Positions 9,701 to 18,400 of a stretch of DNA of 59,965 nt are shown here, one piece after another; position 1 is the stretch's first letter; each line of letters opens with the position of its first letter. This DNA comes from Ectocarpus siliculosus. Lineage: Eukaryota; Sar; Phaeophyceae; Ectocarpales; Ectocarpaceae. The position numbers and the translations under genes were made by a program. The DNA lies in contig FN649755.1 in the NCBI GenBank assembly GCA_000310025.1, positions 67,154-127,118 of the forward strand. Reading direction: 5' to 3'. A model generated the notes under the pieces. That model did not search any database, was not told where the DNA came from, and was given only the letters and a program-made list of their open reading frames with translations.

Positions 9701-11042
9701 AACGAGTACATGAAGCTGTCGAGAGACGCCAACGCTTCTCAACGTCGAAGACAGGCGCACATAGACAACCACACCCAGAATAGCCTCGACAGCAGCACCA
9801 ACCCGAACAGCCTCGAGGTTGTTGTCTCAGGAAGTCCGACCGCGGGGGAAGGGGGAGACGGAGAAGCCGCGAAGGTGCGGCCAAGTGGAGTTGCTGGCGT
9901 TAGTTGCTGCCCGTGCTCTTGTGCATGATGACATTTAGCAAAAGTGGAGTTTGTTGGCATTGGCTAATCCGTGCTCTCGTGGATAACGAGGTTTGGCAAA
10001 AGTGGCCTTGAGTTTCCCTGCCCTCGTGGATGATGAGTGGAGATTGCTGGCGTCAGGTTTTCCGTGCTCTTGTCTTGTGGATGATGAGGTTTAGTAAAAG
10101 TGGAGTTTCCTGGCGGTAGTTTATCGGTGCTCTTGTGGAAAATGCGTTTTGGCGAAGGGAAGAGGGTTTGGTGTTGGTGCTGAGTTGGTATGGTATGGTA
10201 GCTGCAGGTGGAAAAGACAAGTGTCTCGCTATTGTCTACGGTACATCACTACGTTCACTAAGAGCCATGTGCAGCTCTCCCGTGGCACTTTTCGCCCTTA
10301 AGAGCACCCAGGTGTTCATTCTACTCTGAAGGAAATCACCCGGGGTAGATTTTGCCAATATCTCGAGTTTGCGTGCCTTCTTTCGATGATTTTGATGTAC
10401 TTGACCAATATCTCGCCTTCCCTACCGTCGCTCGCACCCCCTCGCGGAACCTCCTATTAATAGGCCAAGAAGCGGAAGGGGAAACAACCCTTGAAGGGCA
10501 CAGGGGGCCCCGCGAGCAATAGCACCTCCCCCACCCCCCTCCCCGATGGCGAAGCAGAAGCAAGGCATTCCGTAGGCGGCCTCTGGGGTGTCACCCCGGC
10601 GCCAATCGGAACGGTCGGAGGATCTTTCGCCGCCGCGGCTCGTTCCGCGGAATCTTTCTCGTTTCTCGGGGAGCCGCCGGCGGTGAAGCTCGAGCAGCAG
10701 TACCAACATCAGCAACAGCAGTGGCAGCAGCAGCAGCTGACAGCAAGCGTGCCGCGGTTGCAACAGCACCATCAGCATCAGCAACAGCAACAGCTCCATG
10801 GCCCCGCCGGTTTTCTTGTACCCAGCTCTGCCGCAGGAACAGGCGTATTCCCCACGACAACCGCTGCGTCGATGGCCATCGCCAACCCGGCGGGGGGGGG
10901 CCTCGGAGTGGGAAACATCGGGTTCCCCCCCCACGCCGCCGCCGAGGGCGGTTCCGGGGACGGTTCCGGGGCTGTTGGGCCCGCCGATTCCCCGTTGGGT
11001 GGTGCTGCTTCGGGGAGTGACATCCCGTCGTTCATGATGTAG
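66..11042 (+). CDS. R1R2R3 (3R) MYB transcription factor, nine 3' exons, 5' end outside window
   Basis: Exons inferred by joining open frames at GT/AG sites with matching phase: 66-675, 2562-2703, 3434-~3662, 4750-4883, 5898-6125, 7533(or 7536)-7789, 8445-8616, 9678-9874, 10464-11042 (TAG). The set gives an uninterrupted reading of about 848 codons. The N-terminal part is low complexity (Gly, Ser, poly-Ala, Q-rich) with a Cys/His cluster (CPFPDC ... CRHFHTLCGCRH). R1 starts RRTWTDAESDRL and is split by an intron; it carries a long insertion before KMRWERIL. R2 is GLWTKEEDQKL...KWSH / VAKLMGGRTYKQCRERY. R3 is GPWTKEEDQLL...NKWAEIARYL / RSENMIKNEYMKL. The last exon begins with a basic AKKRKGK stretch (possible nuclear signal), then Q/H-, Gly- and Pro-rich sequence, consistent with an activation region. 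By family knowledge MYB repeats bind DNA in the nucleus. Oddity: the third Trp is Tyr in R2 and R3. The donor of the third exon is uncertain (3638, 3650 or 3662 all keep phase). Confidence 0.88.
717..800 (+). mobile_element. Retroposon (SINE-like) head fragment
   Basis: Starts GGGTGTACTCATAG and runs through GTGCATGCCGTAGCCG, CCATTGACCTCGCATCC and AAAGCCGGGACGG. This matches the head of the longer copies at 17739-18051, 29964-30381 and 40916-41340. It lies in the MYB intron about 40 nt after the donor at 676. Confidence 0.7.
1924..2145. mobile_element. TA-flanked MITE, family A (TACCGTA terminus), copy 1
   Basis: Long inverted termini: left TACCGTATATGACACAAG, then ATAACACACCCCCTCGACC and an AAGCTCGATT-like box. 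The mirror of these is at the right end (TGTGTTATCTTGTGTCAT, then TTACGGTA). About 222 bp with no coding capacity. TA at both ends fits a TA target duplication, as in Tc1/mariner-derived MITEs. Inside the MYB intron after exon 66-675. Confidence 0.8.
2236..2575 (+). repeat. Acceptor-anchored tandem repeat, ~80 bp x4, running into MYB exon 2562
   Basis: The motif CAGCCACAACAT recurs at 2247, 2332, 2410 and 2493, each followed by a CCTTGTCCTCCGTCCAT-type tract. The last unit ends in the functional acceptor TTTCCTGCAG at 2552-2561. The first exon bases (ACGAACCAGCTGGACAAG) are mirrored by TCGAAGCATCTAGACAG and GATTAACTAGCTAGACAG in earlier units, so the repeat crosses the intron-exon border. Confidence 0.8.
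2747..2972. mobile_element. MITE family A, copy 2
   Basis: Left end is degenerate (TATCCTATATGACACAAG); the right end is TTATCTTGCGTCATTTGCGG then TA. The internal CTCGATTACGCCACGACG and AAGCTCTCGACGAGACAG segments match the copy at 6906-7125. About 226 bp. Sits about 45 bp after the MYB donor at 2704. Confidence 0.78.
3260..3433 (+). repeat. Acceptor-anchored tandem repeat, ~60 bp units, before MYB exon 3434
   Basis: GACGGTTACTTTT / CGCCGCCTGTCTGAC units occur at about 3298 and 3358. A partial unit lies upstream (GGGGACGGTTGCGG at ~3270), and the last ends GGGACGGTTATTTGTAG, the real acceptor at 3432-3433. Confidence 0.75.
3546..3850 (+). repeat. Diverged tandem duplication of the MYB exon 3 3' region
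   Basis: Exonic 3546-3660 (CAG run, CAAGACGCG, CTCTTTTCGCCCAAGGCAGG, GGGTTTGCGCTAGG) is matched by 3720-3845 (CAG run, CAAGACGCG, TATTTTCGGCCAAGTAAAGC, GGGTTAGCATCAGG). The downstream copy lies in the intron and has lost the frame. This makes the true donor hard to place. Confidence 0.65.
4309..4482 (+). repeat. Duplicated poly-T/acceptor-like block
   Basis: A T-run followed by CACAGGCAAGGTGCCCCGC at 4309-4340 is repeated as a T-run followed by CAGGCAAGGTGCCCCGC at 4431-4455. Both continue with GAACAT and AGGAGG. The blocks look like an unused or ancestral acceptor plus exon start in the MYB intron; no exon here is needed for phase. Confidence 0.55.
4641..4757 (+). repeat. 72-bp tandem duplication across the acceptor of MYB exon 4750
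   Basis: TGCACGAATCG ... GTCGTACACGTATGAGCAG at 4641-4682 is repeated as TGCACGAATCG ... GTCGTTTACGTATGAGCAG at 4713-4749. The second GAGCAG is the acceptor used for phase continuity. Confidence 0.75.
4878..5035 (+). repeat. Donor-anchored 56-bp tandem repeat x3 after MYB exon 4750-4883
   Basis: The first unit holds the real donor AAG|GTGAGAGAG at 4884. Units 2 and 3 keep the layout but read GAGATGAGATATTG and AAGATGAGAGATTG, i.e. the GT has become AT. All units share GGCGGGGGCAGGGA and (units 1, 2) ACCAGGCCAT-type ends. Confidence 0.75.
5728..5797 (-). other. tRNA-like / pol III internal-promoter sequence
   Basis: Read on the minus strand it has CGCCGG, a box A-like TGGTCTAGTTGG, an anticodon-arm-like CCTTCTAGAGG, a perfect box B GGTTCGAATCC, a closing CCGGCG, then a T-run (GCTTTT) about 20 nt further on. 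Acceptor halves CGCCGG/CCGGCG pair, but only about three T-stem pairs form and the anticodon stem is irregular. It is better read as a degenerate tRNA or the head of a tRNA-derived SINE than as a working tRNA. Antisense within a MYB intron. Confidence 0.5.
6100..6650 (+). repeat. Donor-anchored repeat array after MYB R1 exon
   Basis: The exon end GAGGTGGTGGAGCACCGG AGCG|GTGAGAACC (donor at 6126) is copied almost exactly at 6289-6325 with GCGAGAACC in place of GTGAGAACC. Weaker copies lie at about 6215, 6365, 6500, 6570 and 6625 (GGTGGAGCTCCGGAATGG, GGTGGAACTCCGGAAAG, GGTGGTGGGGCACCGG, GATGGTGGGACACCG). Confidence 0.8.
6840..7550 (+). repeat. Spaced copies of the acceptor segment of MYB exon 7533
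   Basis: The real junction GGATGCCGAAAGCAGCCGG AGACTCCCGG (7521-7550) has relatives at 6842-6873 (GGATGCAAAACGCAGCCG ACAACTCGTGCC), 7224-7256 (GCATGCAACCAGCACATCG) and 7362-7395 (CAGCTCAGCCGGAACCTCG). The copies share following blocks such as CATACAGCACCTT. Confidence 0.55.
6906..7125. mobile_element. MITE family A, copy 3
   Basis: TACCGTATATGACACGAG at the left; TATCTTGTGTCATTTACGG then TA at the right; GGACTAATTTTCAAAGCTCG and GAAAATCGGTCCAGGGGG as inner inverted arms. About 220 bp, in the MYB intron between the two halves of R1. Confidence 0.82.
7977..8022 (+). repeat. Duplicate of the MYB R2 exon end plus donor
   Basis: GAGGTTGCCGCTGCCATGG AGTACAAGTGGAGCCAC|GTGAGA at 7755-7795 is copied at 7984-8020 with TGCAACCAC|GTGAGT. 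The copied donor is still a good consensus site. The copy ends exactly where the next retroposon begins. Confidence 0.8.
8021..8296 (+). mobile_element. SINE-like retroposon, 3'-truncated copy
   Basis: Head CCATAGTCGTTAGACCATTG, then CATCCCTACAAAGCCGGGAC, GGGTTCTCACCGGACCAGG, GCGAAGCGCCGTGAGG, and an end near CAGTTAGAAGCACTGTG. Same order as the copy at 17739-18051 in opposite orientation. The A-rich tail is absent. Confidence 0.8.
8298..8444 (+). repeat. Acceptor-anchored tandem repeat before MYB exon 8445
   Basis: CGTGTGATATTCCTGAGG ATATTCCACCAACTTG at 8298 is repeated at 8344 (TGTGTCATATTCCTGATG ... CTACCAACTTGG) and, more diverged, at 8390 (CGTGTGATACTCATGAATG ... CACCACCTTGG). The last ends in the acceptor GAGACAG. 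Confidence 0.65.
8832..8853 (+). repeat. Second copy of the MYB R3 donor
   Basis: The exon end GCCCGCTACCTCAAAG|GTAAGG (donor at 8617) has a near copy GCCTGCTACCTCAACG|GTGAGC about 225 bp downstream, again with an intact GT donor. Confidence 0.65.
9425..9700 (+). repeat. Triplicated 3' splice site and exon start, with retroposon-head fragments
   Basis: GTCGCAG|ACC followed by RRARCGAGAA occurs three times, at about 9434, 9558 and 9671; only the third leads into the open MYB exon 9678-9874. Copies 1 and 2 run for about 15 codons into TGA. Both contain CGGCATGC-CACGACTA then TGAG(T/C)ACAC, the reverse complement of the retroposon head, followed by CCCCGTCCCCAACGTAAACC and a poly-T tract. Confidence 0.82.
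9885..10160 (+). repeat. Minisatellite starting just after the MYB donor at 9875
   Basis: About five ~65-bp units with AAGTGGAGTT(T/G)(G/C)(T/C)TGG, CCGTGCTCTTGT and GGATGATGAGGTTTAG. The first begins about 10 nt into the intron. Confidence 0.7.
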
Positions 11043-11127
11043 CCGTCGTGGACGTGGCACGGTAGATGTCTCCACCCCGCTCCCCCCATCTCATTTTCAT
11101 TGTTACATGGGGGAGAGGGGGGGGGGG

Positions 11128-11262
11128 GTGTACTCATACTCATAGTCGTGCATGCCGTATTCGTTACGCCATTGACCTCGCATCCCCACAAAGCCGAGAT
11201 GGAGCACGCCGGGTTCTCACCCGACCAGGCTCTCACACCACCAGACGCGAAGCGCGCCTTTC
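11128..11262 (+). mobile_element. SINE-like retroposon head fragment
   Basis: GTGTACTCATACTCATAGTC, GTGCATGCCGTATTCG, CCATTGACCTCGCATCCCC, GGAGCACGCCGGGTTCTCAC, CAGGCTCTCACACCACC and GCGAAGCGC follow the family order, then similarity stops. A further short piece (GACCATTGACCTCACATCC, GCCGGGACGGAGG) lies at 11428-11469. Confidence 0.72.
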
Positions 11263-11404
11263 ATTGTTACCTGGGGGAGAAGACGTTAACTGGTGCCCTT
11301 GTCGCCGGTCACTTGGTTCCGTCCGTGTTTGTTACCCAACGTGTCTCCAAGATAGAGGGAGACGTTATTTTCTGTGTGTTGGTACGGGGGGGGGCGCGTG
11401 TACC

Positions 11405-11472
11405 TTTGTTAACGGATGCCGTGGTCGGTAGACCATTGACCTCACATCCTTACTATGCCGGGACGGAGGAGC
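11405..11472 (+). mobile_element. SINE-like retroposon head, short relic
   Basis: CGGATGCCGTGGTCGGTAG then ACCATTGACCTCACATCC and GCCGGGACGGAGG match the first ~60 bp of the retroposon head. Nothing follows. Confidence 0.55.
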
Positions 11473-11924
11473 GACAACCCGGATTTTCAACGGCTCAAGC
11501 TATCCGCGTTTCACAAGGATGAAACAGAAGAAGCTGGTCGTTGTCATCCTTGCTGTTACCGGGGGGTGTATAGGTACAAGGCGGGAGGGGGGGTACTGCG
11601 ACAAAGTTTTTTTTCTGTGAATTGGTATAGCGGGGTAACTAGCGACTCAAGGCCTTTTTTATTTGCATTGGTATTAGGTGGGGAACTTGTTAGCGAGTCA
11701 AGGCAATTATTTTCTTTGCAATGGTACATGGAGGTAAAAAGCGACGTAAGGCTTTCTTTCTTTAGATTGATATGCATATAGCGGGGTAACTAGTAGCGAT
11801 CCTAGGCTTTTCTTCTTTGGGTCGGTATGCATACAGGGGGGTCAAGTGGTTCCGTCATTTTTTTTTCGTTTTTCCGATTGGTTCTGTAGGGTCGTCGTTT
11901 CTTATTTTGGTGATCTATGCGGAC

Positions 11925-12110
11925 CCTTCGGGTCCATTTGTTTTCTAGTATATATCTCCCTTTTTCGGGTGTGTTGCCCTCAACACCGTGCGAATCGACC
12001 GCGTCAAGTGTTAGACTACAGCCAGTAAATAGTACGGACAAATTTCGGTACTGGGAAACGAGATTGGAACGGTTTGTAGTGTGAAGACAACAACAACAAC
12101 CAGCATAGGA
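11925..12110 (+). repeat. (CAA)n-tailed interspersed repeat, copy 1
   Basis: GAATCGACCGCGTCAAGTG, then AGTACGGAC, GGTACTGGG, GGAACGGTTTGTAGTGTGAA and GACAACAACAACAAC. The same blocks occur at 47300-47480 (plus) and, reversed, at 23170-23330 and 44450-44560. Confidence 0.65.
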
Positions 12111-13060
12111 CGATAGATATGCTCTTCCGCCACAAAGACGCCGCAAACCGTTGCGGCGACGGGAACGTGGTGTCCGGAGCAATCGGGCTTCGAGGATTTG
12201 TCTGGGGGGGGTGCCATCTCGCCGCCACTTTTAGTAGTCGCTGTAGGGCGTGATATCAAGGGGGCTTGATCAAGCTCTTGTCGGCCCCTGGTCAGGTGGA
12301 ATACCGTGAGTTGTTGTCGTGTCGTGTCGTGATGGAGGGAGGGAGGGAAGATTGAGCGCTGCAGGGGGGGGTAACACGGGTGGAATGCAACTCTATTGCC
12401 CGGCCCGCACGCTTACGTACGTGATGTTGTTCGCCGGATCGACCGCTAGCCGCATCCATGAGGAACGGAATGCTGTGGAATGCCGGGCCCGGCGCAGTGG
12501 TGTCTCATTCCACGCGCTCTGGAAGTGGGACGGAACGGGGTGGGATTGGATGGGATGGAATGGGATTGAATGGCACAGAGATGGGAGGGTGTTCGATTGA
12601 TTTTGTATATGGGATGGACTTCTGACGAGAAAAACGGCGCAGGCGGTATTCCGTTTTCACTTGTTTCCCGTGGAATTCCGCAAGGAGCTGAGTTAAGCCG
12701 TTTGTGTTGCGGAACAAGTATACCATGTTATTGTTTTTGGTGTGGGGTTTGACTGCTGTGTGTATATACCGCAGAATCACGACTTTGGGTTTTCTAAGTC
12801 AACGGGTTAACCACGGGAGGTTAGCAACCGTTAGAAGAGTGGCTAACGGGTCTGCGGTAGCAGGGAGTAGGGAGCAGGGTACAGTAGGATTGTGCTGTAT
12901 ATGGGTGATGTACGTGTGAAGCAAGTGGAGTTCGTGCAGAGCTTGTGAGGGAGAAAAGCCAAGCCTACTCACTATTTGACGGTGTTGTGGAGTGGTCCTG
13001 AAAGGGCGTGCACGTGGAAAGCTGGAGTCAAGTTGTGGTCGAGCGATGAGGAGTTCCAAC

Positions 13061-13240
13061 ATGGACGCTGGCATCGCCACCAACGCTACCGCTCTTTTGG
13101 GGTCCTACGCTGTCTCTATTTTATTTTCGTTCATGTTTGGTGTGCTTGTTATCGTTATCGCTTGGATAGATCGGCGAGTTATCGCTTGGATAGATCGGCG
13201 AGTTATCGCTTGGATAGATCGGCGAGCGAGAGGGGGCTGA
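13061..13240 (+). CDS. Possible 59-residue membrane peptide with 24-bp internal repeats
   Basis: The ATG at 13061 (context AACATGG) opens a 59-codon ORF. It holds one strong hydrophobic segment (SYAVSILFSFMFGVLVIV, about residues 15-33) followed by an eight-residue unit RVIAWIDR repeated in frame, from three exact 24-bp repeats at 13155-13226. It ends at TGA 13238. No homologue is recognised. It could be a non-coding chance ORF, or a first exon with missing downstream exons. Confidence 0.25.
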   Translation: MDAGIATNATALLGSYAVSILFSFMFGVLVIVIAWIDRRVIAWIDRRVIAWIDRRARGG

Positions 13241-13981
13241 AGCAATGGGGGCGCTTCTTTAGACGACGATGATTTCCGCGGGCTTGTTTTGTAGATGATG
13301 ACTTGAACTATGTGATGACGACGGTACGGTAGAAACCGGTATGTATGTGTGCGTTTTTCGTGGTGACTACTGAGATGTGTGGAACGTCCCGGGCGCTCAC
13401 GGTACGATACTCTGTACGTTAACTTTCGCTGCATGTTTTGGCCCCATGTTTTATACGAAGCAAGGGACGGTGGTACAGAAGAAACCCCGCTGGTGCTGGT
13501 CGGAGAGGCAACTATTTAGGGCGTTTTTTTTCATGTGTTGTGGCCGGTTGTAGAAAAGGGGCGCGTTTGTGTTTTCTCGCTCTGTGTCTTGTGTCGCCTC
13601 ATGAGCCTATAACTTTTTTTCTCAGTTCACTTTTCGGTACATAATATGCTATTTCTTTGTGTTTGAGAAATGCAGCGGTCTCCTTTGTGGCCCTTATTTT
13701 TCTTAGTGTTTGCCTCTTTTTTTTCTGTGCTTTGTACTATCTGCCTATGTTTGTTTCTTTTTCTGTTTTTGAGTTTTGGGAACACGATGGAGTCCAAACT
13801 CTACCGATCGCCAGATCTCGCAGGAGTCTTTGCAACCATTGAAACCTGAGCTTACTTGTCTTGCTACAGCTGCAAGTAGGTACTCTTTTCCTAGTCTCGG
13901 ACCGGTGAGGGTTAGGGTCACAGAATCGGGCAAAGAGCACGCTGTTGTTGCGGTTGGCGGAAACCTCTCTCTTCCGTTTCA

Positions 13982-14190
13982 GGGCGGGAACAACAGCAGG
14001 ACCAACCAGAGCGTGCAGAACAATCCATCGATCAGCTTGATGAGCAAGCGCGGGCGGGCGTAACGTATGTACATACTACCAGAAACAGTCGAAACTGGGT
14101 GTGGCTGGTGAACAGCGTCTGTCTTTCGTGAAGGCAGGAACAGCAGCACCTCAAGCGTACCAACAATCCACGGTTTTTGAGCATGCCGAT
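13982..14190 (+). other. Duplicated exon-like segments
   Basis: After the acceptor-like CTTCCGTTTCAG, 13982-14063 reads openly (GNNSRTNQSVQNN ... SKRGRA) to a TAA. A related block, GGCAGGAACAGCAGCACCTC ... CAACAATCCACGGTTTTTG, lies about 150 bp on at 14132-14180, also behind an acceptor-like AAGGCAG, but frame-broken. It may be a terminal exon of an unrecognised gene plus its tandem copy. Confidence 0.3.
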
Positions 14191-15407
14191 GCGTCCGTCC
14201 GTGATTGATTGCGGCGATATATGTCCCATTCATTGTTTGTCTTTCATTCTTGACTCATCCTCGATAAATACTACGGTAGGGGGGGGTATAGCTACCAGAT
14301 ATCATTGGCTACGCGACTATATGTACACCTCCTCCCTAATACCTCACGAAAGTTTTCTTATTTTGATATGTTGCGAGCTGCTTCTTTCTTTGTCTCAAAT
14401 GCCCGGGTTTGAGCTCACGCGCGTTCAGTCCTCTTGACAGTCAAAGAAGACTTAAGAACCCACAACTTGTGGCGGTTACATATTCTGTATTATTTTCCCT
14501 CCCGCGAATGTCGACGGGTAGTGAAGGCACCAAGGCTGAGCAAAAAGACCTGAACCGCTAGTCTAATTAATTGTAGTGCAGACAACCACACCACCAATAT
14601 CGCATCATCTTGGTATGTATGTACAGTATTGACGAGTTGTTTTTTTCCGTCTGGCGCAGACACTTGCATTACTCCGAACAGCATTGTGTTGGCTTACAAT
14701 GCATGCCTCATCAGGTCAGCGATGTTTTTTTTTTTGACGTTGGCGTCGTTGCTGGCTGGTGGCCCTTCCCATCTCGCCTACGAAATTTGTTTCACAGCAT
14801 CATCAATAATATACCACGACGGTTTCCTAAGAGCCCCGGAACGCTACAATACAAGCAAGCCCTGGACTGTACACAAAAAAAGCCCTCTGGATTCGGTTCT
14901 GTAGCCTGTAGCGCAGCTATGCATACTACTGCCGTAAGTGGTGGCGAGAGAGTATCGTTGGTGGAGATATGGCAAAACGCGGGGAAACATATCCATACTG
15001 CACGTACCGCCCCGTACATGAGATTTTATTATTCCTTAATGATATAACATGAGAAGTTGGGGGGGGGCACCAGATTCACCAGATTGCCACCCCACATAAA
15101 AAAAAAATGCGGAGTAATCGATCTACTTTCGCCTCCGAAGAGACACATCACCGGGGTGTGTGTGTGGCACAAGGAGATCAGTAAGCACCAACTTGGGCGC
15201 CAGCAGGCCAAGTTCACTCTAGGTCCCACCACCAATTGGTCCATTACGCGAGAGACTGGGAACCGAAACCACAAACGTCCGCACGTTCTGGCGTGAGAGG
15301 AAGCGTCGGCGGCGGGTGCGTGCGGAGGCCGCACAAGGAAGGTCTGCGCACTGCGAACAGGCAACTATTTCCAAACTGAAACGAGGCGCAGGCGAGGAGC
15401 AACCATC

Positions 15408-18400
15408 ATGTCGTCCATCCTGACTTGCGAGACGGGCTTCAGAGCGCCCGGGTTACAGAACGGGGAAGCCGTCCAAGCCCCGATACGCATACTCTCAACT
15501 CTCATCTCTGTGACCATCGTTAGTGCGTGGTGCAGCTGGAGAAAGATCAGCAGGCTCAGTCTGTTCTTCTCCCACTGGCTCAGGTACAGCAGTAGTATAG
15601 GTGCTCTATATGTTTTTTGCAGTACCACCTCGGCAGTTTCCGAGCACACATACAGACAGATTGTTAGATGTATATTTGTTCTTTGTCCATTTCGCTCCAC
15701 AACACGGAGTAGTGTTGGGGCGTAGAATACATCAGGTGGATGTGCATAATCAGCGCATGTGTGTGTGGTACTTCCCGTCTGGTGGCCGCCTGCGCTCATT
15801 TCAACCGCCGGTTCATTTTTTTTTCGGTCCGTAGAACACACACGCGCTGATGATGCCAGTTGCGCCTACAAGCAAGTTGTGTGCTTACTTGCTCCCTGTG
15901 TTGGTGCAAGGAGGGCATTTGCATCGGATGCAGGTACACGCAACGGAACGTTGGGGTCGCCAGGAGGACGCCGGTCTTTCCTGTGTTCCTTGATCACCAT
16001 CACCCGGCCCCGCCTTGCGACGACGACGTGTGTGTTCTGCATATACTACATACTGTACTCAACCCACAATAATATGCGCTTTCGTACATACAGTACATGT
16101 AGCCCAGACACAGTAAGGTGCAAAGTGATCGTTTGAAAGTTAGTTGTGTGCGCGGATGCAATTAACGTGCCGGCGTTCAAGAACAAGTGGATCGACGACG
16201 AAAAATGCATTCATTTGTGTTTGCGAAACAATCAGAGAACGCCAAATAATCGGCGGATTACAAGCAAGCGTCGTTTTCGTACATGTACCGCGCCGGAATC
16301 GCCCCCGTCTAGGAACCATTCAGGAAACCGGTTGCTGTTTCGTGATAGTGTTTTGCGAGAGGTTTGCGGCAAGCCGAGCACCTACTATACCGATGCTTGA
16401 TTTTGTTTGATAGCTCAAGACAGTACAATAGGGTACTTACTTGTGGAGATCTGTTTTCGGCCAGGCATGTGCCGCTGAACGTGGCAGCTTGTCCATCCAT
16501 CCATCATCTATTATTATTGTTATTATTCTTGTTTCCACATGCATGACGCATACATACAACGATCGCTTGCCGCCCCGTACAAGAGGTCAGCAGCATTCAT
16601 CATATCCATCCATACTTCGAAGTACTTTCTTCTTTTCTTTTCCCAAGATGGTTTTGTGGAAAAATTCCGTGAACGTTGTGCACTCCAACCAATCGTGGAC
16701 TCCTCCAGTTTGACGGCTGTTTTTATGTGTCTGTGCCTATCTCTGAAAAAGAGGCGCCCGGGGATAGTAGATATATGAAAAAGGCCAAATAATCGCGGTC
16801 GAGGCTCAACGTGTTCCTTGTTTTTTCGTCGCCCCCCTTCAGCGGCGGAGATTGGCTTGCATTATAACTAGAAGTATGTAGATACTTGCTGTGGCATCCG
16901 CTCTCAAGAACATCGCTGCTAAGAACTTCATGTGGTCAATCAAGATGATGATTCAGATATATATCAAGGATTTGTGAGCCCGATTTAGAACCACACTAAA
17001 ACCTATATAATTTCGGCTATTTGTAGCCCACAAGAGGATGATCAGCAAAAAAAAATAAGAACCCCATCCTCGGCAAAACCTACCAGGGAGAGGTTATTCT
17101 ACACAGATAGCCGGAAGTGCGGGCGTTGTCCGTGTAGTGACGGATCCACCGCTTGCTGAGCAGTGCTGGTGTAGTGACGGATCTTTCAAGCCACATTCAC
17201 CTTGCCGTTGCATTTCAAAACACCCGGGGCCTGTCTAATTTCTGTGACCGATTTTTCTCAAGCGCGGCGGGATGAACCAGAAAAATACAACGTACAATAT
17301 ATTGTACAATTGATCTATATGTACGCAATTGTTTGATTTCTTGTTAAGGTAAATCTGCAGTCGTTGATCTCGATCCATGAGAGCCCAGGACAATCTATAG
17401 CAGCAGCAATGGATTCATAGCACATGTGTTGTTTGCGTGTTGCGACCGATGTGCCTGCGTTTCTACGGTCTCCGAGCATCAAACAGTGGTTTCTCCGCTC
17501 CCTGGGGGTTACAGGTACCGCAAGGCAGCGGTGTGATGGCCCTCCTTCTCCTGTGTACAGTCGGCGGTCCTCAAAAACGGTGTACCCTCAATAGCGGAAT
17601 GCTCTCTATAGCGGCACCGAAATCGCTTGGCACAAGTACATTTCTCAGCACCACGTATACAATCCCTATCAAGAATAACGGCACTGCCCTCAATATAGAG
17701 CGGCACTAAAACCTCTCGTCACTACCTACCGCTGTTATTGGTCAAGCACCCTCGAGGCAGTTACATAGCGCTTACAACTGTCTCTGGAAGTGAAAGCACC
17801 AGAAAATATATTAAGTTATGCGCAGCTGTCATCCATACGCAAGGACGTAAGCACAAGATGCCGAACACCCTTAGCAGGATGCAGCGCACCCTTCATGCCA
17901 CTCGCCAATACCTCACGGCGCTTCGTGCTTGGTGATGTGAGAGCCTGGTCCGGTGAGAACCCGGCGTGCTCCGTCCCGGCTTTGTAGGGATGCGAGGTCA
18001 ATGGTCTAGCGACTACGGCATGCACGGCTATGAGTACACCCCCCCCCGTACCCTCTCAATATCCCCCTGCTTGTTTTGATGGGGGTCGGGTTAGAAAAAA
18101 CGGTTGTGCGCACACTCGCGCAACTCCGGCGCCCTCCCCTTGTCATTGGAAGCGTGTTCGCGTGTTTTCGCCTGCAATATGACATTCGTCATTTTCATGA
18201 CCAGACGGTTAGCGTGATGATACAGGCAAACTCAAGAACCACACACACACAAACTGGTAGGCCACAGATCATGGCCTGGAAGAATGCTTTCGGTTTTAAA
18301 AAGCATTGAGATGAGACTGACGTCTTTTCTTCGTGTCAGCCGGTCTGTGCGATCGATGGCAACGATAAAGACACGCCCTGGGCAATCGGCAATCGTTGCT

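Larger units (their letters stand above)
11043..15407. other. Intergenic DNA between MYB gene and first 7TM gene
   Basis: No convincing multi-exon gene. It holds two retroposon-head fragments (11128, 11405), three or four ~60-bp AGCGACTCAAGGC / GTAACTAGCGA units at 11590-11815, a (CAA)n-tailed repeat fragment (11925-12110) and a MITE family B end (12180-12245). It also holds a GGGATGGAATGG-rich stretch near 12540-12575, a small membrane-peptide ORF (13061), and duplicated exon-like segments near 13982 and 14131. Confidence 0.6.

Noticed and set aside
10422-11075. Long minus-strand frame opposite the last MYB exon
   Set aside because: It is the mirror of a CAG/GC-rich coding exon; the plus frame joins in phase to the preceding exons, ends in a stop and has a basic start plus Q-rich content fitting a MYB C-terminus.
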